A stretch of DNA of 64,000 bases from NCBI RefSeq assembly GCF_031450805.1, contig NZ_JARTVY010000005.1, positions 496,001-560,000 on the forward strand, written 5' to 3'. This document shows, piece after piece, positions 57,955-64,000 of this stretch. This stretch comes from Caballeronia sp031450805 (GTDB lineage Bacteria; Pseudomonadota; Gammaproteobacteria; Burkholderiales; Burkholderiaceae). Position 1 is the first letter of the stretch. Each line of letters starts with the position of its first letter. The position numbers and the translations under genes were made by a program. The notes under the pieces were generated by a model. It saw nothing but the letters and a program-made list of their open reading frames with translations, made no database searches and was not told the DNA's origin.

Positions 57955-58584
57955 ATGAAACTCATCCACAGGTGGCAGCGCGACCTGCTTCTCGCTTTCG
58001 TGCGGCTCGTGGCCGGCGCTTATCCGCTCTGGCACGGCGGAGCGCCATCCGCGGCACAGAAGCTGTACTTCTCGAATCACACGAGCCATATCGATACCCT
58101 CGCCATTCTGGCCGCATTGCCGCGCGGTCTGCGCAATGCGGTGCGGCCGGTCGCCGCGCGCGACTACTGGGATTCGGGCCCGCTCAAGCGACATATCGCG
58201 CAGAAGCTGCTCAACGTCGTGCTGATCGATCGCCGCCGCGAAACGGAAGGCGATCCGCTCGACCCCGTACGCGACGCGCTCGCGCAGGGGCATTCCATCA
58301 TCATTTTTCCGGAAGGCACGCGTGGGGCGGATGCGCTGCCGCAAGTTTTCAGGAGCGGGCTCTTTCATCTGGCGAGCGAATTTCCGCATGTCGAGCTTGC
58401 GCCGGTTTATCTGGAGAACCTGCAGCGGATCATGCCGAAGGGCGCGCTCGTGCCGATACCGCTCATCTGCAAGCTGCACTTCGGCGCATCGGAGGCGCGG
58501 CGCGAAGGGGAAGACAAGGCTTCGTTCCTCGCCCGTATGCGCGATGCCGTGATCGCGCTCGCGCCGCAATCCACCGCGCAGTGA
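57955..58584 (+). CDS. 1-acyl-glycerol-3-phosphate acyltransferase family (PlsC-like)
   Basis: The 209-aa protein has the acyltransferase box NHTSHID (41-47; HX4D) and FPEGTR (118-123). It makes phosphatidic acid from lysophosphatidic acid, or acts on a related lipid. It is shorter than typical PlsC (about 240 aa). It is followed by a CdsA homologue after 28 bp, so product and substrate match. Confidence 0.9.
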   Translation: MKLIHRWQRDLLLAFVRLVAGAYPLWHGGAPSAAQKLYFSNHTSHIDTLAILAALPRGLRNAVRPVAARDYWDSGPLKRHIAQKLLNVVLIDRRRETEGDPLDPVRDALAQGHSIIIFPEGTRGADALPQVFRSGLFHLASEFPHVELAPVYLENLQRIMPKGALVPIPLICKLHFGASEARREGEDKASFLARMRDAVIALAPQSTAQ

Positions 58585-58612
58585 CGCGGATATTTCGCAC
58601 ATCAAGGAAATC

Positions 58613-59542
58613 ATGCCGACAACATTCTGGAAACTCGTGGCCGGCGTCACCGGCGTGCTCGCCGTGGCGACGATCATCGGCGCGATCCTCGGCGCACGCA
58701 CCAAGGCCACGAACGCGACGATCATCAACCTGAACCAGCGCATCCACGCGTGGTGGGGAATGATCGCGGTGATGGTCATCGCCATCGGTCTCGGCGACAA
58801 GGCGACGTACGTGGTATTCGCGCTGCTCTCGTATCTCGCGTTGCGCGAGTTCATCACGCTCACGCCGACGACGCCGAGCGATCACACGACCCTCTTCGTC
58901 GCGTTCTTCGTGGCGGTGCCGGCGCAGTACGTGCTGCTCGGCATCGACTGGTACGGGATGTATTCGATCTTCGTGCCGGTGCATCTTTTCTTCGCGATGT
59001 CGCTGCTGTCGGCCGTCACGCAGGACACGCGCGATTTCCTGAGCCGCAATGCGCGCATCAACTGGGCGCTGATGGTCTGCGTCTACGGACTGAGCCATGC
59101 GCCCGCGTTGCTGACGCTCGATATTCCCGGTTATCGCGGACAAAACGCGCTGCTGCTGTTCTATTTCCTGCTCGTCGTGCAGTTGAGCGATGTGCTGCAG
59201 TATGTCGTCGGCAAGCTGTTCGGGCGGCGCAAGATCGCGCCGGTGCTGTCGCCATCGAAGACGGTGGAGGGATTCGTCGGCGGCGGCCTGCTCGCGGCGT
59301 TATGCGGCGCGGCGCTGTATCGCGTGACGCCGTTCAGCTTCGGCGCGGCGTTGCTGATGTCGCTTGCAATCGTGCTGACGGGGTTCGTCGGCGGGCTCGT
59401 GCTCTCGGCGGTGAAGCGCTCGCTCGGCGCGAAGGACTGGGGAACGATGATCGCGGGACACGGCGGAATGCTGGATCGGGTGGATTCGATCTGCTTTGCT
59501 GCGCCGGTGTTTTTTCATCTGGTGCGGTATGTGTATGTGTGA
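58613..59542 (+). CDS. Phosphatidate cytidylyltransferase (CdsA/YnbB-like)
   Basis: The 309-aa membrane protein has about eight helices and the full CDP-diglyceride synthetase signature near the end (SAVKRSLGAKDWGTMIAGHG, then GMLDRVDS). It turns phosphatidic acid and CTP into CDP-diacylglycerol. In the lipid cluster it links the PlsC-like enzyme to the CDP-alcohol transferase. It may be an accessory copy like E. coli YnbB. Confidence 0.92.
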   Translation: MPTTFWKLVAGVTGVLAVATIIGAILGARTKATNATIINLNQRIHAWWGMIAVMVIAIGLGDKATYVVFALLSYLALREFITLTPTTPSDHTTLFVAFFVAVPAQYVLLGIDWYGMYSIFVPVHLFFAMSLLSAVTQDTRDFLSRNARINWALMVCVYGLSHAPALLTLDIPGYRGQNALLLFYFLLVVQLSDVLQYVVGKLFGRRKIAPVLSPSKTVEGFVGGGLLAALCGAALYRVTPFSFGAALLMSLAIVLTGFVGGLVLSAVKRSLGAKDWGTMIAGHGGMLDRVDSICFAAPVFFHLVRYVYV

Positions 59543-59552
59543 TCGCGCGTGC

Positions 59553-60311
59553 TCAGCTCTTGCCGCTGCGTGAGCGCTTGCCGCCGCGCATGTCCGCGAA
59601 CGCTGCGGGTTCCCATTCGCGCGCGCCCAGCAGCATGCCGATTCCACGGCGATGCGCAATCGGCGCTTTCGCCGACTCCGCGTGCAACTCCGCCACGCGC
59701 GCACGAAGCGTGAGCAGTTCGCCGCGAAGCTGCTCGATCGCCGGTTCGGTGAGCATCGCGTGGGCGAATTCCATCGTCGCTCGGGGATGATCAAAGTCGC
59801 TCGCGACGAAGTCCGGCAGCGCCTCCTCCATGAAGAAGCGCCGGATGGGGCCGCCGGGAAGCCAGTGAAAGTCTCGCTCCACGAGCAGGCGAATGCGGTC
59901 GCCGGGCATCAGCATGATGAGACCCATGCGTTCGAGCTTGAGCAGCTTCTCGAGACACTGCGCATGGGTGATGCGATATTCACCGACGATCTCCGCTACC
60001 GTCCAGTGATTCAGCGCGCATACCGCGACCAGCAACAGCCTGCGATTGGCAACGAGTTGGGCTTCCTGGGCGTGTGTGAGCGTCTTTCGCCTCGGCGTGA
60101 CGGACGCGGCTTCGTTGGTGAGTTCGGCCAGCGTGAAGCCGAGCAACGCACTGACCTGCGCGAGACGTTCGACGGTGAAACGCTCGCTTGAAAACAGGCG
60201 TTTGACGCTCGGCTCGGACAGTTCGAGCGCATGCGCGACTGCGCGATACGTCAAGCCTTGCGCTTTGAGATGGCGTTTGATGACCGCGATGATGCGCGCC
60301 ACTTCGTTCAT
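59553..60311 (-). CDS. HTH (XRE-like) transcriptional regulator
   Basis: The 252-aa protein has an N-terminal Cro/CI-type HTH (about 5-60, LTYRAVAHALELSEPSVKRL) and a longer C-terminal region of unknown function. That region has a second winged-helix-like stretch (ALNHWTVAEIVGEYRITHAQ, about 112-131) and an Arg/Lys-rich tail. AGGAAA precedes the ATG. It is divergent from the NlpC/P60-like hydrolase gene (134 bp) and may regulate it. Confidence 0.8.
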   Translation of the reverse strand: MNEVARIIAVIKRHLKAQGLTYRAVAHALELSEPSVKRLFSSERFTVERLAQVSALLGFTLAELTNEAASVTPRRKTLTHAQEAQLVANRRLLLVAVCALNHWTVAEIVGEYRITHAQCLEKLLKLERMGLIMLMPGDRIRLLVERDFHWLPGGPIRRFFMEEALPDFVASDFDHPRATMEFAHAMLTEPAIEQLRGELLTLRARVAELHAESAKAPIAHRRGIGMLLGAREWEPAAFADMRGGKRSRSGKS

Positions 60312-60445
60312 GTTTTCCTGGTATCGGATTTCGATACCCGACCGTGCAAGCCGCAATGCCGCGTGGCAAAGAGCGTGCGTTCGATGACCGGGGATTGCAT
60401 GCTAACGCTTCTCTACTGGCAATGCGATCACGAGGACATTCGAAC

Positions 60446-61078
60446 ATGCTCGCCATCAATCACGCTCAGGCGCTTCCGGTGAATCTGCAAACCGGCGATG
60501 TGGTCTTTGTCCGCGTTCGCGCGCGGCCGTTTCGAGAGATTTCGATTGCGACGGAGTCGTGGACGCATCATGTCGGGATCGTAATCGGCGAGAGCGACGG
60601 CGAAACGTTGATCGCGGAAAGTGCATTCCCGCTGAGTCGCATCACCACGCTTCGGGCCTTCATCGCGCGTTCGGAAGGCGGGCGCGTGGCCGTCGGCCGA
60701 CTGCGCGCTTGCCTGACGGACGCGCAGAAGGAACGCATCGCGGCGGCCGCGCGGCGGCGCATCGGCATCTGGTACGACACCGGATTCAACATGCATTCGA
60801 CGCGGCAATTCTGCTCGCGCTTCGTGCACGAGGTGCTTCGCGATGCAACCGGCGTGCGCGTCGGCGAAGTGGAGACGTTCGCGGCGCTGCTTGCGCGTCA
60901 GCCGGGAGCGGCGCTCGGGTTCTGGCGCTTGTGGCACTTCGGACGCATTCCGTGGCGGCGTGAGACGGTGACACCCGCCAGTTTGCTGAACAGTTCCGAG
61001 CTGGAGGTGTTTTTCGAGAGCGGCGAGGACGGCGTCGCTCGTCCGATGATTCATGCGCCACATGAAGCCGTTCAATGA
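60446..61078 (+). CDS. YiiX-like (NlpC/P60 superfamily) peptidase
   Basis: The 210-aa protein has the permuted papain-like layout: a beta start LQTGDVVFVRV, the His motif SWTHHVGIVIGES (His41/42) and the Cys motif STRQFCSRFVHEVL (Cys123). Family members cut cell-wall peptides or amides. There is no signal peptide. The start is ATG 60446 with GAGGACA upstream. Confidence 0.82.
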   Translation: MLAINHAQALPVNLQTGDVVFVRVRARPFREISIATESWTHHVGIVIGESDGETLIAESAFPLSRITTLRAFIARSEGGRVAVGRLRACLTDAQKERIAAAARRRIGIWYDTGFNMHSTRQFCSRFVHEVLRDATGVRVGEVETFAALLARQPGAALGFWRLWHFGRIPWRRETVTPASLLNSSELEVFFESGEDGVARPMIHAPHEAVQ

Positions 61079-61243
61079 TGAGATGAACGGCGCGCCATCG
61101 TCCCGATAGGAGCGGGCGCGAAAACGTGGCGTGAGCGTGGTGTGCTTGTCGTCAGCTTCGAGCTTCGTCGACAAGAAGACGAGTCGATGCAATGGGAAAA
61201 TGCGCAGCAAATCTGGACTACGACGCGCAGCGGGAGGAGATGC

Positions 61244-61275
61244 AAGCGCCCGCGCATCTCCATGCACGGGCGCTT
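61244..61275 (-). terminator. Hairpin after the aldehyde dehydrogenase gene
   Basis: Perfect 9-bp stem AAGCGCCCG/CGGGCGCTT (61244-61252, 61267-61275) with a 14-nt loop, 20 nt past the minus-strand stop at 61295. Confidence 0.6.
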
Positions 61276-61294
61276 CCCATCACTCAGGCAAGAC

Positions 61295-62740
61295 TCAAAC
61301 CGCCATCACCGTGACCGACTTCGTCACGAGATACGGCTCCAGCGCCTCCGGTCCGCCTTCGGAGCCATAGCCCGAATCCTTCACGCCGCCGAACGGCATT
61401 TCCGGCCACGGCGTCGCGGGCTGGTTGATCCACAACATGCCGACTTCGAGCCGGTTCGTCAGCAGATGCACGTTCTTGAACGAGCGCGTGAACGCATAGC
61501 CGGCGAGACCGTACGGCAGACGATTCGCCTCCGTGATCGCGTCTTCGAGGGAGTCGAAGCCGCGGATCGCCGCGACCGGACCGAACGGCTCGTTGTTGAA
61601 CACGTCAGCTTCGAGCGGCACGTCCGTGAGCACCGTCGGCGCGAAGAAGTTGCCCGCGCTGCCGATGCGCTCGCCGCCCGTCGCCACCGTCGCGCCCGCC
61701 TTGCGCGCGTTCTCGATCACGCTCGTCATCGCCGTGATGCGTCGTGCGTTGGCGAGCGGCCCGAGCGTCGTGCCCTCGGCGAGACCATCGCCAACCGAGA
61801 GCCCTTCCGCGTGCTTCACCAGCGCCTTCGCGAAGTCATCGCGCACGCTGTTGTGAACGAGAAAGCGCGTCGGTGAAATACACACCTGCCCCGCATTGCG
61901 GAACTTGGCCGCGCCCGCCGCCTTCACCGCAAGCTCGACGTCCGCATCCTCGGCGACGATCACCGGCGCATGACCGCCGAGTTCCATCGTCGCGCGCTTC
62001 ATGTACTGGCCCGCCAGCGCGGCCAATTGCTTGCCGACCGCGGTCGAGCCCGTGAACGTCACCTTCCGGATGACCGGATGCGAAATCAGATACTTCGAAA
62101 TCTCGGGCGGATCGCCGAACACGAGGCCGAGCACGCCGTTCGGCACGCCCGCATCGGCGAATGCGCGGATCAGTTCGGCGGGCGATGCCGGCGTCTCTTC
62201 CGGCGCCTTCACGATGAACGAACAACCCGTCGTCAGCGCAGCCGACAGCTTGCGCACGACCTGATTCACCGGGAAATTCCACGGCGTGAACGCCGCAACC
62301 GGACCGACCGGCTCCTTCACGACCGTCTGCTGCGCGTTGACGTTGCGCGGCGGCACGATGCGCCCGTGCACGCGACGCCCTTCGTCCGCGAACCATTCGA
62401 TGATGTCCGCCGCCGAGTTCACTTCGATGCGCGCTTCGACGAGCGGCTTGCCCTGTTCCTGCGTCATCAGGCGGGCGATCGAATCGGCGCGTTCGCGCAC
62501 GAGCGCGGCGGCCTTGCGCATCAGCGACGCGCGTTCGAGCGCCGTCATCCGGCGCCACGTCGCGAAGCCGGCTTGCGCGGCAGCGAGCGCACGATCCAGA
62601 TCGCCGATGCTGGCCCGCGCGACCGTGCCGATCTTCTCGCCAGTGGCCGGATTCAGCACGTCGATCGTGGCGCCGCCCTCTGCGTCGCACCACTCGCCGT
62701 TGATGTAAAGACGCGTGTTCTGATACGTTCCTGCGGTCAT
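61295..62740 (-). CDS. NAD(P)-dependent aldehyde dehydrogenase, succinate-semialdehyde type
   Basis: The 481-aa protein is of normal ALDH length. The catalytic Cys is in NAGQVCISPTRF and the general-base Glu in MELGGHAPVI; FTGSTAVGKQL is the cofactor loop. The opening LYINGEWCDAEGGATIDVLN and the C-terminal GGVKDSGYGSEGGPEALEPY match the succinate-/alpha-ketoglutarate-semialdehyde dehydrogenase branch. ATG 62740 is preceded by AAGAGGTGCTC. If it acts on alpha-ketoglutarate semialdehyde it could complete the sugar-acid route begun at 51412, but they are 8 kb apart. Confidence 0.9.
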   Translation of the reverse strand: MTAGTYQNTRLYINGEWCDAEGGATIDVLNPATGEKIGTVARASIGDLDRALAAAQAGFATWRRMTALERASLMRKAAALVRERADSIARLMTQEQGKPLVEARIEVNSAADIIEWFADEGRRVHGRIVPPRNVNAQQTVVKEPVGPVAAFTPWNFPVNQVVRKLSAALTTGCSFIVKAPEETPASPAELIRAFADAGVPNGVLGLVFGDPPEISKYLISHPVIRKVTFTGSTAVGKQLAALAGQYMKRATMELGGHAPVIVAEDADVELAVKAAGAAKFRNAGQVCISPTRFLVHNSVRDDFAKALVKHAEGLSVGDGLAEGTTLGPLANARRITAMTSVIENARKAGATVATGGERIGSAGNFFAPTVLTDVPLEADVFNNEPFGPVAAIRGFDSLEDAITEANRLPYGLAGYAFTRSFKNVHLLTNRLEVGMLWINQPATPWPEMPFGGVKDSGYGSEGGPEALEPYLVTKSVTVMAV

Positions 62741-62882
62741 TGAGCACCTCTTGCTAAAAAGATGGCCGGGCCGGCGTGCTCGCCAGCCAGGATTCTGCTT
62801 CGATGAGAAATGCGGTGGAAGAGTCGAGCCTGCATCGTTATTCAAGGATACGCAGGAAATCGCACGACCGCACGCTTCGCGG

Positions 62883-63707
62883 TCATCGGCGCGATCCGTC
62901 GAAGAACTCGGTGAGCGCATCGGTGGCGGTCTTGTCGGCCGCGAGCCGTGCGTAGAGTCCCGAGGCTCCTTCGTAGATGCGATGCTCCGCGAAGTCGTCG
63001 CCGATGAACGCCGCGATCTCTTCCATTTCCGCGACCCAGCGATACGCCTTCGGCGGCATGCGCGGCACGTTGCTCGCGAGCCAGGCGGCAATCTCCGGCT
63101 GGCTTTCAGCGAGTTCGTCCAGCAACGCGCGGCCTGCGCCATTGCGCATCGCTGCGAGCGACATCGCCGCGCCGATCGCCGTCAGCCCCTTGGTGATGCC
63201 CGCGTACGACATCTTGAGCGCCGACGCCGCGCCGATCGGCCCGTCGAGCAGACGCACGGCGAGGCCGGCGCCGGCAAGCCCGTTCGCTCGCGGCGCGTGC
63301 GAACCCGAGAAATAGAACTTGGGCGATGAGGGCAAGCCGATGATCCCGCCATCGACGAATGCGGCGCCGGCGGCATCGACGGTCTGCGCGATTGCCGCGA
63401 CGGTCTGCGGGCTGATGGCGTTGCAATCGATATAAACGGCTTTCTTCGCGGCTCGCGTGAGCGCGGGCGCGAGGCGTTGCGCGGTATCGACGGCCACGGC
63501 GGGCGGCACGATCGACAAGATGAAATCCGCCGCGGCGAGTTCGTCGACACTCGCGTCTTCCATGCCGGCGTCACTCGCGCGGGCGATGCTGGCCGCGCTG
63601 CGGCCTTCGAGCGTGGTGAGCACGCGCGCGCCCGACGCGCTCAATAGCTTGCCGACGGCCGCGCCCATGCTTCCCGCGCCGAGGAGCGCAATGGTGTATC
63701 GAGTCAA
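62883..63707 (-). CDS. NAD(P)-binding dehydrogenase with DUF1932 C-terminal domain
   Basis: The 274-aa protein has a Rossmann motif IALLGAGSMGAAVG (about 5-18) and a 6-phosphogluconate-dehydrogenase-like NAD domain (about 1-165). A DUF1932 helical domain follows (about 185-260, SALKMSYAGITKGLTAIG). It probably oxidises a 3-hydroxy acid. It lies 142 bp upstream of the aldehyde dehydrogenase on the same strand, perhaps co-transcribed. Confidence 0.87.
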   Translation of the reverse strand: MTRYTIALLGAGSMGAAVGKLLSASGARVLTTLEGRSAASIARASDAGMEDASVDELAAADFILSIVPPAVAVDTAQRLAPALTRAAKKAVYIDCNAISPQTVAAIAQTVDAAGAAFVDGGIIGLPSSPKFYFSGSHAPRANGLAGAGLAVRLLDGPIGAASALKMSYAGITKGLTAIGAAMSLAAMRNGAGRALLDELAESQPEIAAWLASNVPRMPPKAYRWVAEMEEIAAFIGDDFAEHRIYEGASGLYARLAADKTATDALTEFFDGSRR

Positions 63708-63800
63708 AAGCGGCTCCCTGCGGTCAGTGGAACAGACGCACAGGATACGCGGATGAGCGCGGCTTCGCAGAACGCGCCATGCTCATCCGGCCGGCGCGCG

Positions 63801-64000
63801 TTACTCGCTGTCGCCCTTGATCTGCGGCAGCGCGGACGACTCGCCCGGCGTCAGCAGGCCGACTTGCGCGTAGATGCGCAGCTTGTCGCGCGTATCGGTG
63901 ATATCGAGGTTGCGCATGGTCAACTGACCGATGCGATCGCGCGGCGAGAAAGTCGACGCCACCTTCTCCATCGACAGGCGCTCCGGCTGGTACGTCAGGT
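63801..64000 (-). CDS. argG: Argininosuccinate synthase, C-terminal part (5' end outside the window)
   Basis: The visible 66 residues read LTYQPERLSMEKVASTFSPR then DRIGQLTMRNLDITDTRDKL and end at TAA 63801-63803. This is the highly conserved C-terminus of the long (E. coli-type) argininosuccinate synthase, which joins citrulline and aspartate using ATP in arginine synthesis. The start and active site lie beyond the right edge. Confidence 0.9.
   Translation of the reverse strand, partial: LTYQPERLSMEKVASTFSPRDRIGQLTMRNLDITDTRDKLRIYAQVGLLTPGESSALPQIKGDSE

Noticed and set aside
1..64000. tRNA genes, rRNA genes, CRISPR arrays and insertion sequences
   Set aside because: By eye I found no T-loop GTTCGAATC-type cluster with an acceptor stem, no regularly spaced repeats of 25-40 bp, and no transposase or integrase motifs. 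A tRNAscan or ISfinder search could still find weak cases.

Overview
The window is high-GC DNA with the codon use, gene content and small-protein repertoire of a Burkholderia-group betaproteobacterium (Paraburkholderia/Caballeronia/Burkholderia). This is inferred from protein families such as DUF1488, CBS-BON, a cspA-linked small protein, multiple Ssu-type binding proteins and dense LysR/operon pairs; no rRNA or tRNA was found to confirm it. The layout is typical of a secondary replicon or accessory chromosomal arm: many self-contained catabolic operons, each beside its own LysR regulator, and few housekeeping genes (cspA, and a C-terminal fragment of argG at the right edge).

Region by region: 1-6.6 kb holds stress and signalling genes (two DUF2382 proteins, a cold-shock gene with a clear sigma70 promoter and terminator, a GGDEF/EAL protein coupled to a TenA-like protein, OmpW). 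6.6-9.3 kb is a LysR/amidase pair. 9.35-10.7 kb is a CBS-BON gene and a DUF1488 gene, each with an ANR/FNR-type palindrome about 95 nt upstream, so a low-oxygen unit. 10.9-20.3 kb is a LysR gene divergent from a nine-gene operon: a polyamine/opine-type ABC importer, three flavoprotein oxidoreductases, a 2Fe-2S subunit and RidA. This looks like uptake and oxidative cleavage of an N-substituted amino acid, with RidA clearing the imine.

20.3-31.9 kb is a sulfur-scavenging region: TauD-like dioxygenase, three SsuA/TauA-like binding proteins plus a MetQ-like one, one SsuB-SsuC pair, SsuD, an FMN reductase behind a sigma54-type promoter, and a four-domain rhodanese protein. 31.9-35.3 kb holds an MFS exporter, LysR, an alpha/beta hydrolase and a frameshifted remnant of a wHTH-Fic gene with an array of five operator-like repeats. 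35.4-44.7 kb is a six-gene operon (hyuA, hyuB, CoA-transferase, AUH-like enoyl-CoA hydratase, MFS, HMG-CoA lyase) divergent from a LysR gene. It reads as a route ending in 3-methylglutaconyl-CoA to HMG-CoA to acetyl-CoA plus acetoacetate, fed by an ATP-dependent HyuAB-type carboxylase/hydrolase, and is the best candidate here for an undescribed pathway.

44.7-64 kb is mixed: a TupA-like ATP-grasp protein, a gene-poor stretch with a lone ribbon-helix-helix gene, tannase family esterase, SDR, AGCS symporter, L-arabinonate dehydratase-like enzyme, chromate transporter, Tat-type beta carbonic anhydrase, a DUF1016 nuclease with in-frame palindromes, a second phospholipid head-group locus (CDP-alcohol transferase, PlsC, CdsA), an HTH regulator facing a NlpC/P60-like hydrolase, an aldehyde dehydrogenase, an NAD-binding dehydrogenase and the end of argG. 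No transposase, integrase, CRISPR array or tRNA was recognised.
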